Part shown: piece after piece, positions 25,743 to 34,258 of the stretch | How positions within the stretch are numbered: the stretch's first letter is position 1 | How the letters are laid out: each line of letters opens with the position of its first letter | Source of the DNA: Micromonospora sonchi | GTDB lineage: Bacteria; Actinomycetota; Actinomycetes; Mycobacteriales; Micromonosporaceae | Reading direction: 5' to 3' | Length of the DNA stretch: 64,000 bases | NCBI RefSeq assembly: GCF_014646235.1 | Contig: NZ_BMNB01000001.1 | Coordinates: 248,001 to 312,000 of the forward strand | Notes under the pieces: generated by a model | What the model saw: only the letters and a program-made list of their open reading frames with translations | What the model was told of the DNA's origin: nothing | The model's database searches: none | Made by a program: the position numbers and the translations under genes

Positions 25743-26708
25743 TCAGCCGAGCTCGACGAACGGCCGGTTGAGGTGCGCGGTGGCCAGCAGCGCACGGTCA
25801 CGGCGGGCCGCGTCGAGCAGACGACGCCGGGTCAGCCGGGCAAGCTCCTGGTCCGCCTCGTACCGGTAGGCGACGTCCGGGTCGGCGATCTGCACGGCGT
25901 GGACGAGCACGTCGCCGGTGACCACCACCTGGTCGTGCCGGCCACCCTCCACCAACACCGACTGGTGCCCCGGCGTGTGGCCGGGGGTCGGCACCACCCG
26001 GATCCGGTCACCCCCACGACCGGTGACGGTGCGGCGGGCAGACCTCGCGGGGTCGCCGTTGAGCACCACCGGGCCGTCCACCGGGTGCAGATGCCCCGCC
26101 GCCCGCAGCGGTCGCACCACGTACCCCAGCATCTGACTACCGCCGGCTTCCAGCGCGTCGAGTTCGCGCTGCTGCACCACGTACCGGGCGTTGGGGAACA
26201 TCGGCACGCCCGCCGCCGTGACCGCCCAGCCGGCGTGGTCCTCGTGCAGGTGCGTCAGCACCACCGTGTCCACCCGACGCACGTCGATCCCGTTGTCGGC
26301 CAGCAGTTGCGGCAGCGCGCCCGGCACCGGCGCCCAGGCCGAGGCGGGGCTGCCCGCCGGCCCGACGCCGGTGTCCACCAGTGTGTACCGGTCGCCGGGG
26401 CGGCGAATGGCGTAGCACCGGAAGTCCAGCTGCCACGTCCCGTCCGGCCCGAACGCGGCCGGGTCGATGCGCCGGGCCGCCGCCCAGTCCTTTCCCGACG
26501 CCCCGGTGAAGGCGGCGTCGGAGGTGAGGAAGAACGGCCCGGCGGCGTCGCGCAGCGCGATGACGTCGAAGCAGCCGACCGAGCGAACAGCCGGGGCGGT
26601 CGCGTGTGCGGGGCGGGCAGCGCGACCGGCGGCGAGGGCCCCGCCGCCCACGGCCGCCGCCCCCAGCAGCAGAGTCCGCCGGCTCACCGATCCATTCGGG
26701 TACGACAT
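25743..26708 (-). CDS. Tat-exported metallo-beta-lactamase-fold hydrolase
   Basis: A 321-residue protein. The twin-arginine signal SVSRRTLLLGAAA (residues 7-19) is followed by an Ala-rich stretch. The MBL-fold metal motif HLHEDH is at residues 153-158; TPGHTPGHQSVLV and VVTGDVLVHA supply further ligands, and AHLNRPF ends the fold. Related proteins are lactonases and other MBL hydrolases; the substrate is unknown. AAGGAGAT is placed correctly before the ATG at 26708. It is divergent from an ArsR-type regulator gene 105 bases away, its likely controller. Confidence 0.88.
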   Translation of the reverse strand: MSYPNGSVSRRTLLLGAAAVGGGALAAGRAARPAHATAPAVRSVGCFDVIALRDAAGPFFLTSDAAFTGASGKDWAAARRIDPAAFGPDGTWQLDFRCYAIRRPGDRYTLVDTGVGPAGSPASAWAPVPGALPQLLADNGIDVRRVDTVVLTHLHEDHAGWAVTAAGVPMFPNARYVVQQRELDALEAGGSQMLGYVVRPLRAAGHLHPVDGPVVLNGDPARSARRTVTGRGGDRIRVVPTPGHTPGHQSVLVEGGRHDQVVVTGDVLVHAVQIADPDVAYRYEADQELARLTRRRLLDAARRDRALLATAHLNRPFVELG

Positions 26709-26813
26709 GGGGTATCTCCTTCGTCCGGGCCGGCATGGTGGGCCGGCTCGCTCAGGAGAGCAGCGGGCCAAGGGTGGGTGCCAAGCATTCGAGAGGCTTC
26801 TAATGTTGGCGCT

Positions 26814-27848
26814 GTGCTTACCCTGCACGTCGACGCGGACCGGCTCGTCCGGTCACGGTTCGCGCTGTCGCGGCTGACGGAGGTCACCAACGCCCTGGAG
26901 GTGCTCGCCCACCCCCAGCGGGCCCCGTACGCGCGCAGCTGGGCGACCCGCACCCGACGCCACCTCGACCCGGGCGCCGTCGGCGTGCTGTTCGAGCTGG
27001 TCAACGCCGCCGCCGGGTACATTCCCGACTTCCTGTCCCCGCTGCCCGGCACGTACGAGCCGACGCTCGACGAGGAACTCGCGGCGGTGGCCGCCACCAC
27101 GGCGGAGGAGGTTCACCGGCAGGTGCGGTTGGCGTTCCGGATCGACCCGCCCCCACCCGACCTGGTGCAGCGCAGCCCCAACGGGCGCGACCCCCGGCCG
27201 CCGCTGCCGGCCGCGGTCGCCGAGGTCCTCGCCCAGGGCGGGGAGGCGGCACTGCGCGACCGCGTCGTCGACCAGCTCGCCCACTTCTGGCGGCTCACCC
27301 AGGCCGAGATGTGGCCCACCCTGCACCGGGTGCTCGACGAGGACGTCCGGCACCGGGCCACGGTGGCCACCCGCACCGGGCTCGCCGACATCCTCCGGAC
27401 CCTCGACCCGAGGCTGGCCTGGGACGGCAGCCGGCTCACCCTCGACTCACCGTCCGAACTCTCCGTCGACGCGGCGCAGGGGCTCATCCTGGCCCCGTCG
27501 GCGTTCCTGCCCCGCCCCGCGCTGTATCTGGGCACGGGCGGCCGGGTCATGGTCGGCTACCCGGCGCGCGGACGCGGCCAGGTGTGGGCGGTGCCCGACC
27601 CGGCCGGCGAGCAGGCCGCCATCCTCGGCGCCCGCCGGGCCGCGCTCCTGACCGATCTGGGTACGCCGCTGACCACCACCGAGCTGGCCACGCGGCACGG
27701 CATCAGCCCGGCCACCGTCTCGTACCACCTGGGTCGGCTGCGCCGCGCCGGCCTCGTCGTGTCCCGACGCCACCGCCACGAGGTCCGCTACGAGCGGACG
27801 CGGTCGGCGGCGGACGTGTTGCGGGCGTTGCGCGACTTTCGGGAGTGA
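26814..27848 (+). CDS. ArsR/DUF5937-type winged-helix regulator
   Basis: A 344-residue regulator. A long N-terminal domain with RFALSRLTEVTNALEVLAHPQRAPYARSW is typical of the DUF5937 group. A C-terminal winged helix (TTTELATRHGISPATVSYHLGRLRRAGLVVSRR, about residues 285-320) binds DNA. It starts at GTG 26814; no strong ribosome-binding site is seen. It is divergent from the Tat-exported MBL hydrolase gene. Confidence 0.85.
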   Translation: MLTLHVDADRLVRSRFALSRLTEVTNALEVLAHPQRAPYARSWATRTRRHLDPGAVGVLFELVNAAAGYIPDFLSPLPGTYEPTLDEELAAVAATTAEEVHRQVRLAFRIDPPPPDLVQRSPNGRDPRPPLPAAVAEVLAQGGEAALRDRVVDQLAHFWRLTQAEMWPTLHRVLDEDVRHRATVATRTGLADILRTLDPRLAWDGSRLTLDSPSELSVDAAQGLILAPSAFLPRPALYLGTGGRVMVGYPARGRGQVWAVPDPAGEQAAILGARRAALLTDLGTPLTTTELATRHGISPATVSYHLGRLRRAGLVVSRRHRHEVRYERTRSAADVLRALRDFRE

Positions 27849-27851
27849 GGG

Positions 27852-28160
27852 TCACGGTGGTTGCCCGCACTCCGGCGTGGTGCCGCCCCGCGCGTCGGCG
27901 CTCGCCTGCCGGTCCTCGGCAACCCGACGGATCAGGCGTACGCAGAGCGACGCCGCGACCACGACGGCGACCGTGCCGGCGACCCAGAGCGGATAGGCCA
28001 CGAGCCGGGTGTCCCACCCCGTGCCGTGGGCCGCTGCACCGGGCGAGGTGAGCGCGTCGTACAGCCGGGCGAGCAGGTGAAGCGCGACCGCGACGAGCAG
28101 TGCCGCCAGTACGCCCCAGTTGGCTTCGCTGTGTGGTGTCAACCGTTGTTTGGGCCCCAC
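27852..28160 (-). CDS. Small two-helix membrane protein, unknown function
   Basis: A 102-residue open frame from GTG 28160 with two hydrophobic segments (WGVLAALLVAVALHLLARL and PLWVAGTVAVVVAASLCV) and a polar C-terminus. Codon bias fits the genome. No family is recognised and the start signal is weak. Confidence 0.5.
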   Translation of the reverse strand: MGPKQRLTPHSEANWGVLAALLVAVALHLLARLYDALTSPGAAAHGTGWDTRLVAYPLWVAGTVAVVVAASLCVRLIRRVAEDRQASADARGGTTPECGQPP

Positions 28161-28192
28161 GCCACCGCAGCATTACGGTACGATCATCGTCA

Positions 28193-28211
28193 ATCGTCCA
28201 CGTTAGACGAT
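28193..28211. promoter_or_regulatory. Small inverted repeat upstream of a secreted-protein gene
   Basis: ATCGTC and GACGAT flank 7 bases. It lies 45 bases before the start of the secreted-protein gene, so it could be an operator. Evidence is positional only. Confidence 0.25.
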
Positions 28212-28256
28212 AGGCAGGTGTTTGAGGTGAGCTTCGATCCCTGCCAGGAACTGCCG

Positions 28257-28769
28257 ATGGGGGTAGCGCTAGTGACAGTAGCCAGAACCTTACGACGACT
28301 CTCCATAGTGTTGGTCGCCGTGTTAGTCGCATCGATGGCCAACGCCGCCGCCGCTCACGCCGCTCCCTCGTACAATGAATCGAACTGGGCGGCTTCCGTA
28401 TCGGGTAGCCAACCGTCGGACGCGATCTGCGTGGGGCTGAATCAAGGGACCACCCGGCCCATAGCCGCCGGCTGTTTCAAGAGGTACGGCGACCAGTGGT
28501 GGGTGGGACACGATCTTAAGCGCGGCGAGGTCGTCACCCTCGAATGGGAGAATTATCTGCGGGCCCCGGATTCGGGCGGCTACTCTTACTGGAAGATATA
28601 CCGCACCGGCTATTGCTACTTGGACACGCCTGGGTGGGGCGTTTGCAACAAGGACTACTACGAGCACAGCAGCACCAATTACTACGGCATGAAGGGCAGC
28701 GAGGTGTACTGGCGGGTCTGCGTGCGGGGGCAGTGCTCGCAGTGGGAGGTTACCTACAACGATCAGTAG
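28257..28769 (+). CDS. Secreted protein of unknown function
   Basis: A 170-residue protein with a signal peptide (about residues 1-37: TLRRLSIVLVAVLVASMANA, then AHA). The mature domain is rich in aromatic residues and carries six cysteines (ICVGLNQG, GCFKRYG, YCYLD, VCNKD, VCVRGQCSQWEV). No family is recognised. ATG 28257 has AGGA 8 bases upstream; an in-frame GTG at 28227 is possible. Its codon use is less GC-biased than that of its neighbours, which may indicate recent acquisition. A perfect terminator follows. Confidence 0.65.
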   Translation: MGVALVTVARTLRRLSIVLVAVLVASMANAAAAHAAPSYNESNWAASVSGSQPSDAICVGLNQGTTRPIAAGCFKRYGDQWWVGHDLKRGEVVTLEWENYLRAPDSGGYSYWKIYRTGYCYLDTPGWGVCNKDYYEHSSTNYYGMKGSEVYWRVCVRGQCSQWEVTYNDQ

Positions 28770-28785
28770 CGGCGAACGCGTGACA

Positions 28786-28825
28786 GACCCCGGCCTCTGA
28801 AGGGTGGCCGGGGTCGCTTTCTTGA
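28786..28825 (+). terminator. Hairpin terminator with T-rich tail
   Basis: GACCCCGGCC (28786-28795) pairs exactly with 28806-28815 across a 10-base loop, followed by GCTTTCTT. Confidence 0.8.
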
Positions 28826-29104
28826 TCCGAGCAGAGAACACTCGGCAACCGCTCACGGCCGTTCGGCAACCCGCTCGGCAACGTCGTCCCGATGCTCGTT
28901 GACGAGCTGCCCGCGCGAACGTCCGGCAACGGGCACTGGCGCGGCTGACGGGAAGGGGTGCCGGTAAGGTGCAGGTCAGCCTGGGGGACGACTTGGCCTT
29001 GCGAGTACGGCTGCCTGTCTGCGAGCACCACTGGCACCCCGACGGCTTCCGCGCCTGAATGCCACCCGCGATCGCAGCTCCTCGACTCAGGGCAGACACG
29101 GTGA
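28826..29104. other. Intergenic, no supported gene
   Basis: About 280 bases. It contains several repeats of the short motif CGGCAAC and a 30-codon open frame, but nothing with a family likeness. I looked here for a toxin partner of the XRE regulator and saw none. Confidence 0.4.
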
Positions 29105-29140
29105 ACCCCAGGCAATAGCATCGATGCTATTGCCTGGGGT
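29105..29140. promoter_or_regulatory. 36-bp perfect palindrome upstream of an XRE regulator
   Basis: ACCCCAGGCAATAGCATC (29105-29122) is followed immediately by its exact reverse complement (29123-29140). The AT-rich centre AATAGCATCGATGCTATT looks like a helix-turn-helix dimer site. It ends 50 bases before the XRE-protein start, as expected for antitoxin-type autoregulation. A cruciform or terminator role is an alternative. Confidence 0.65.
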
Positions 29141-29190
29141 GCTTGAGCACTGCATGACTGAACGGCATCCCGTGGTCGAGAGGGCAAGTG

Positions 29191-29517
29191 ATGGCTGATC
29201 GGGCTGACTGGAACGACCTGCGGGAACGCCGGATGGCCGAGCCCGGTGTGGCTGAGGCGTACGACGCGGCACGCCTGGCATTCGAGCTTGGTCAGGAGGT
29301 ACGACACCTGCGGGAGCGCAGCGGCTGGAGCCAGAGTCAGCTGGCCCGGGCCGCAGGCATGACCCAGTCGGCGGTAGCCCGTTTCGAGGCCGGCGGCACC
29401 GTTCCGACCTTGACCGTCCTCGAACGGCTCGCTCGTGCACTGGACCGGAAGCTGGAAGTGAAGTTCGCTCCGAGAGCCGACGCTGCCTGCTCCGCGCGGC
29501 ACCTCCCGAGGCGGTGA
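29191..29517 (+). CDS. XRE-family helix-turn-helix protein (HigA-antitoxin-like)
   Basis: A 108-residue protein. After an N-terminal segment (DWNDLRERRMAEPGVAEAYD) that is common in HigA-like antitoxins, the XRE helix-turn-helix runs LRERSGWSQSQLARAAGMTQ, then SAVARFEAGGTVPTLTVLERLARALDRKL. Such proteins usually pair with a RelE/HigB toxin encoded just upstream, but no toxin frame is visible here, so it is a solitary regulator or an orphan antitoxin. AGAGGG precedes ATG 29191; GTG 29188 would add one residue. Confidence 0.8.
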   Translation: MADRADWNDLRERRMAEPGVAEAYDAARLAFELGQEVRHLRERSGWSQSQLARAAGMTQSAVARFEAGGTVPTLTVLERLARALDRKLEVKFAPRADAACSARHLPRR

Positions 29518-29858
29518 GGAGCGCGTCGAGTGCGGTGCAACGTGTCCTCCCTCGTCTCCACCGCCACGCCACGGACTCCATTCCTCACCCCTGAGCTGGC
29601 AAGATGCCACCGTCCTCGATCTGGATCGGTTATGTACAAATACTCGCCGGTCGGCTGATCCCGGCCCGCCGGATTGCGAGGTCTCGTGGCACCTATGGCC
29701 GATGTGATGCTGTTGATCTTCCCCGCTAACCTCTGCCGCACTGCTTGCTAATCAGCTGGCAAGCAAGAGCATGTTCCTCGGGCCACGTAGCACAGTCGGC
29801 ACGGTGCACACCCGTGCGTCGCAGCTACCTGAACCCGCTCATAGATCAGGAGTAGATC
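29518..29858. other. Intergenic, no supported gene
   Basis: About 340 bases between the XRE and TM2 genes. I see no coding frame with family support, no strong hairpin and no clear operator. Confidence 0.4.
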
Positions 29859-30116
29859 ATGTCGCAGCCCGCCGCCTCCCCGCAGCAGCAACCGATCCTC
29901 GTGCAGGTTAGCCAGAAGCAAACAGGTATCGCCTACCTGCTCTGGTTCGTACTCGGCGTCTTTGGCGGCCACCAGTTCTACCTCGGCAAGGTCGGACGGG
30001 GTCTGCTCTATCTGTTCACCTTCGGCATCCTCGGCGTGGGCGTTCTGATCGACCTGTTCACGCTGCCGAGCCAGGTGCGCCAGGTCAACACGCAGCTCGC
30101 CGTCGGAACCCGCTGA
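29859..30116 (+). CDS. TM2-domain membrane protein
   Basis: An 85-residue protein. A Gln/Pro-rich N-terminus is followed by two transmembrane helices with the TM2 signature: IAYLLWFVLGVFGGHQFYLGK, then GRGLLYLFTFGILGVGVLIDLFTLP. TM2 proteins are small bacterial membrane proteins of mostly unknown function. It is a single gene followed by a hairpin shared with the convergent helicase gene. Confidence 0.88.
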   Translation: MSQPAASPQQQPILVQVSQKQTGIAYLLWFVLGVFGGHQFYLGKVGRGLLYLFTFGILGVGVLIDLFTLPSQVRQVNTQLAVGTR

Positions 30117-30177
30117 TCGTCTCCGTGGCCGTCCGGGCGGCCGGTTGATTCATCCTCTACCCATCCGCCAGTTTCCA

Positions 30178-30215
30178 ACGGCCCCGCGAGCTGCAAAGAC
30201 GCCCAGCGGGGCCGT
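30178..30215. terminator. Perfect 10-bp hairpin between convergent genes
   Basis: ACGGCCCCGC (30178-30187) pairs exactly with 30206-30215 across an 18-base loop, between the TM2 gene and the helicase gene. Confidence 0.6.
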
Positions 30216-30246
30216 TCAGGCCAGGCGTCCTGCCCTCTCTCATAGC

Positions 30247-33200
30247 TCAGGCGGCGATGGCGCGGGCTGCGGCGTACGTGTCGGCGGGTAGTGGGTGGTG
30301 CAGCCGCCAGATGATGCGCATCGGGCGGTCGCCGCTGTGCTGCTGGTACGTCATCGGTCCGGTGTAGAGGTAGGCCGGTGCGCCCAGGTCGCGGTCCGGT
30401 ATCCGGGTTTCCCGGACGAAGAGGTGGACCGTCGAGCCTCGCTGGGCGTGGTGGATGTAGCGCTGGCCGGTCGGTGACGCCGATGACGTGGTGCTCTGCG
30501 ACTCCCACTGGAACAGCGTCTCGGTGATGGCCCGGTCGGCGTACATCGTGGTGGGGGAGTAGTGCTGCTCGGACTTGACCAGGGTGACGAAGAAGATGTC
30601 CGCCCGAGCGTCCGGAAGCCACTTGACGCCTTCGCGCAGCGATCCCGGGTTGGGCATGCCGAAGGCGGCACATGCTTCGTTGCGGCTGTACCGGGCGTGC
30701 ACTCGCAGCGGCAGCCCGTCGACGGGCTGCGTGACCCGGTGGATGCGGTCGCGCAGCACCTCGGCGACCTGCCGCAACTCCGCGCAGCGGGCCGGCTCGG
30801 CGAGCAGCCGAGCCAGCCGGGCCTCGCGCTCGGTGAGCGGCGCGTTCGGCCCCCAGAGGTCGAAGTGCAGCATGTCCCAGAGTCGGCCGGCCGCCAGCCG
30901 CTGGCCAGTTGCAACCCGGGCCAGCAGGTCGAGCCGGTCGGGGTCGTCCAGGTGCAGCATCCGCCCGATGGCCCGGCCCAACTCGCGGTCGTCCGGCCCC
31001 GGTGGCGTCGTTTCCAGACCGGCGAGCCGCCGCAGCCCGGTCCACCCGCCGACGCTCGCCGACCGGTAAACGTCCTCGACCTCCAGGCCGGCCTCGCGCA
31101 GGAACTCGGCCAGGCTCACGTCTCCGAGCAGGCGCAACTCCTTCGTCAGGCCGGTCTTCGAGGTCGGCACCGCCGAGCGCAGGTTGGCCAGCACGATCTC
31201 CTTGGCCACCCGGTCGAGCTGGATGTGGCAGCCGCTGGGCAGGGAGGGGAAGTCGTCGCGTACGGCATCGGTTATCGCGCGGCGGCTGACCCCGGTCAGA
31301 GCGCGCCAGCGGAGGTCGAAGCGGAAGTTGGCGTGCTGCCCGCCGATGAAGTCGAGCACGGTCAGGCAGGGCTTGTCGTCGTCCAGGCGCAGCCCACGGC
31401 CGAGCTGCTGAAGGAAGATGGTGGCGCTCTCGGTGGGCCGCAGCATCAGGATCGTGTCGACCATCGGCAGGTCGACGCCCTCGTTGAACAGGTCAACGGT
31501 GAACAGCACCCTGAGCGTGCCGCTCTTGAATTCGCGGAGCGGGGCCGGCCGATCCACGGTCCGGGAGGTCACCGCGGCCGATGGCACGCCGTGCTTGGTG
31601 AACCAGTCCGCCATGAACTCGGCGTGCCCGATGCTCACGCAGAACCCGAGCGCCCGCATCCGCCCGACGTCGACGGTGTCGCGTACCGCCCGCAGCACCA
31701 TCCGCGCCCGAGCGTCGTTGCCGGTGTAAACGCCGTCCAGTTCCGTCGGGTCGTACCCCTGCCCGCGCTTCCACCGCAGCTGCGACAGGTCCACGTCGTC
31801 GTGCAGGCCGAAATACTGGAACGGCGCCAGCAACTGCCGCTCCAACGCCTCCCACAGGTGCAGCTCCACGGCGGCGCGGCCATCGAACCACCGCCGCACG
31901 TCGCCGCCGTCGCTGCGGTCGGGGGTCGCGGTCAATCCCAGGAGTACGCGCGGCCGCAGCCGCTCCAGCAGTCGCGCGTACGTCGGCGCCTCCGCGTGGT
32001 GGAACTCGTCGACGATCACCATGTCGTACGCCTCGGGGTCGATCTCCCGCCGGTGCAGCGACTGGATGGAGGCGAAGACGTGCCGCCAGTGCTGCGGCGC
32101 CTGGCCACCGACGAGCGTCTCGCCGAAGCTGCCGTCCCCCATGACCTGCCGGAACGTTGCCAGGCTCTGCCGCAGGATCTGCTCCTGATGTGCCACGAAG
32201 AGCAGCGAGTCGACGGCCTTCTCGCGGTGCAGCCGGCGGTAGTCGAGCGCCGCCACGATCGTCTTGCCGGTGCCGGTGGCCATGACGACGAGGTTGCGCC
32301 AGCGGCCGTGGACTTTGCGTTCGGCGTCGAGGTCGGCCAGGATCTCGGCCTGGTACGGGTACGGCCGCACATCCAGGTTGGCGATCTCGGTCGGCGCCTC
32401 GCCGTCGCGGCGCTCCCCGCGCAGCGCTGTGCGGAGCCGGTCGGCGTCCCTGCCGGGGTCGTAATCCTCGAACGCCGGATCGTGCCAGTAATCCTCGAAG
32501 GTCGCGGTGAACGTGTCGATGACGTACGGCTGCTCCATGTTGGAGATCCGGACGTTCCACTCCACGCCGTCGACCAGCGCGGTCTTGGACAGGTTCGACG
32601 AGCCGACGTACGCGGTGGTGGTGCCGTTGCTGCGGCGGAACAGCCAGGCTTTGGCGTGCAGGCGGGTCGTACGCGTCTCGTAGGAAATCTTGATGTCGGC
32701 GCCCAGCTCGGCGAGCCGGTCGAGGGCGCGCTGGTCGGTGGCGCCGAGGTAGGTCGTGGTGATGACCCGCAACCGGCCGCCGCGGTCCATCAGGTCGCGG
32801 ATGGCGGGCTCGATGAGACGCAGGCCGTGCCACTTGATGAAGGCGCAGAGCAGGTCGACCTGGTCCGCGGAAGCCATCTCGTGGGTGACCTCGTGACCGA
32901 TGCGCGGCTGGTGGCGGCCGTTGACCAGTAGCGCGCCGGTGGAGAGCGGCGTGGTGGGACGGATCGGAAAGGCGGGGGCGGCCGGTGGGATCGGCGGTGC
33001 CGCGATGGCGTGCAGGAGGTGCTTCGCGTCGGTGACCTGGTCATCGGCTGTGGCGGCCTGCGGGCTCAGGACGGCGATGGTGTCGGCGATGCGGTTGGCC
33101 AACTCGACCTGGCGGTGGAGCTTGTCGTCGCCGCCGCCGACAGCGTGCAGGGCGCGGCGGGCCAGGGCGGCGATGTGCCGGGCGAGGGCATCCGGGGCGT

Positions 33201-33312
33201 CAGCCGGGTCGAGCTTCGCGTGCTGGATCAGCGCAGGGTCGATGTGCTGGAGCCGGTCGGCCAGGTCGCGCGTGACGACATGCTCGTAGACGCCCCGCTC
33301 AAGCTCGGCCAT
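30247..33312 (-). CDS. PLD-nuclease/superfamily 2 helicase with DUF3427 C-terminus
   Basis: A 1021-residue protein. An N-terminal helical region is followed by a phospholipase-D-like nuclease domain with one HxK motif (LHAKAWLF, His219/Lys221) and the downstream YVGSSNLS (Asn240). An SF2 helicase core has Walker A ATGTGKT (345-351), DEFHH (435-439), LLGLTATPDRSDG and the arginine-finger motif QQLGRGLRL. A C-terminal region of about 330 residues matches DUF3427. Proteins of this layout are frequent in defence islands and are thought to act on foreign or damaged DNA. It sits next to an AT-rich island, supporting an accessory role. No partner gene is evident on its strand. Confidence 0.9.
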   Translation of the reverse strand: MAELERGVYEHVVTRDLADRLQHIDPALIQHAKLDPADAPDALARHIAALARRALHAVGGGDDKLHRQVELANRIADTIAVLSPQAATADDQVTDAKHLLHAIAAPPIPPAAPAFPIRPTTPLSTGALLVNGRHQPRIGHEVTHEMASADQVDLLCAFIKWHGLRLIEPAIRDLMDRGGRLRVITTTYLGATDQRALDRLAELGADIKISYETRTTRLHAKAWLFRRSNGTTTAYVGSSNLSKTALVDGVEWNVRISNMEQPYVIDTFTATFEDYWHDPAFEDYDPGRDADRLRTALRGERRDGEAPTEIANLDVRPYPYQAEILADLDAERKVHGRWRNLVVMATGTGKTIVAALDYRRLHREKAVDSLLFVAHQEQILRQSLATFRQVMGDGSFGETLVGGQAPQHWRHVFASIQSLHRREIDPEAYDMVIVDEFHHAEAPTYARLLERLRPRVLLGLTATPDRSDGGDVRRWFDGRAAVELHLWEALERQLLAPFQYFGLHDDVDLSQLRWKRGQGYDPTELDGVYTGNDARARMVLRAVRDTVDVGRMRALGFCVSIGHAEFMADWFTKHGVPSAAVTSRTVDRPAPLREFKSGTLRVLFTVDLFNEGVDLPMVDTILMLRPTESATIFLQQLGRGLRLDDDKPCLTVLDFIGGQHANFRFDLRWRALTGVSRRAITDAVRDDFPSLPSGCHIQLDRVAKEIVLANLRSAVPTSKTGLTKELRLLGDVSLAEFLREAGLEVEDVYRSASVGGWTGLRRLAGLETTPPGPDDRELGRAIGRMLHLDDPDRLDLLARVATGQRLAAGRLWDMLHFDLWGPNAPLTEREARLARLLAEPARCAELRQVAEVLRDRIHRVTQPVDGLPLRVHARYSRNEACAAFGMPNPGSLREGVKWLPDARADIFFVTLVKSEQHYSPTTMYADRAITETLFQWESQSTTSSASPTGQRYIHHAQRGSTVHLFVRETRIPDRDLGAPAYLYTGPMTYQQHSGDRPMRIIWRLHHPLPADTYAAARAIAA

Positions 33313-33742
33313 GTAGGCAGCTAACCAGCAGCTGCACCCTATCGCTGCCCCGGAGACCTCTTGCGGACCAGTTCATCTGCCGGCTTCGTCGGCAAGTTGT
33401 TGCCACGGGCCCTCCGGGTCCTGATTGATCAGATGCCGCGATCTGCTGCGGGGATCCCCAGGTCTTTTGTCGACTGTCAGATCTAGGACAACCGTCTGCC
33501 ATCATCGCCACTACGATTCAACTTCATTTTCACCTTACCGAGTCCGGGAGCTGAGCGCCGCGCCGAGTCATCCACATGGCATGCGAAAAGGACGGGGGCG
33601 GCCTCCATTCGTGACCAGAGCCGAAATCCCAGGTTGTGGGACGACGTGGAGTAGCAACCGTGCATCCGCAACTCGCCACTTTACCTGACCAATACCTACC
33701 AGGAGTAGCTCGAAGCCGTCGCATGTGCAGGAAGGCGTGGAC
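33313..33742. other. Left boundary of the AT-rich island, no gene seen
   Basis: About 430 bases. GC content drops from about 33480 on. Short open frames lack start signals. GGAAGG before the next ATG at 33743 is the only expression signal I can support. Confidence 0.45.
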
Positions 33743-34258
33743 ATGGATCCTGTAGCAATCGCAACACTCGCTGGCCCGACGCTGGGTGCTGTCGTTCAGT
33801 TTCTTTGTACAAAGTTGGGTGGAGCGCTTGAGCGCAGAGACGCCGTCGTGTCGGAAGGTGAAACCCGGTTCGTCTTAGGTTACGAAGGCCCGATTTCACC
33901 TAATGAGGCTGCCTATACTGTTGATCGCATCACAAGTCTCAAAAGCACCGCAGATGTGCTCGATGTGTATCGGGAGCATCCCGAAATCATCAAGCCCAAA
34001 GACGCCCGTTTGGCTGCCGCAATTGTGTCGGCCTGCGAAGGCCTTCGCGAAATATACGGACTGAATATCCGACTTGCGGAAACAGGTTCGGATGGCGTCA
34101 AGTTGACTCAAGAGTTGGGTGACGTGGAGAGGCCGATCACGGGGGTGAGGGCCAGCGAGATACGAAAAGGTGCAAATTTGGATGTGAGGCAGAGTGCGGT
34201 TCGTGTGAGAGGGAAAGGCAGTCTCATCGGTCTAGAGATTGAGGGTGGCATTGGATAA
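33743..34258 (+). CDS. Island gene 1: small protein with hydrophobic N-terminus and Gly-rich tail
   Basis: A 171-residue protein of unrecognised family. Residues 3-28 (DPVAIATLAGPTLGAVVQFL, then CTKLGG) are a single hydrophobic or amphipathic helix. Residues about 35-125 form a helical domain. The last 40 residues (TGVRASEIRKGANLDVRQSA, then VRVRGKGSLIGLEIEGG) look beta-prone and Gly-rich, like the amyloid-type or adaptor tails attached to some bacterial NLR partners; that comparison is inference. ATG 33743 follows GGAAGG. The end overlaps gene 2 by 14 bases. Codon use is far more AT-rich than in the flanking genes. Confidence 0.7.
   Translation: MDPVAIATLAGPTLGAVVQFLCTKLGGALERRDAVVSEGETRFVLGYEGPISPNEAAYTVDRITSLKSTADVLDVYREHPEIIKPKDARLAAAIVSACEGLREIYGLNIRLAETGSDGVKLTQELGDVERPITGVRASEIRKGANLDVRQSAVRVRGKGSLIGLEIEGGIG

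Noticed and set aside
28826..29104. Hidden toxin gene upstream of the XRE protein
   Set aside because: The only open frame is about 30 codons with no RelE/HigB features.
33425..33688. Small genes at the left edge of the AT-rich island
   Set aside because: Overlapping short frames on both strands lack ribosome-binding sites and any family likeness.
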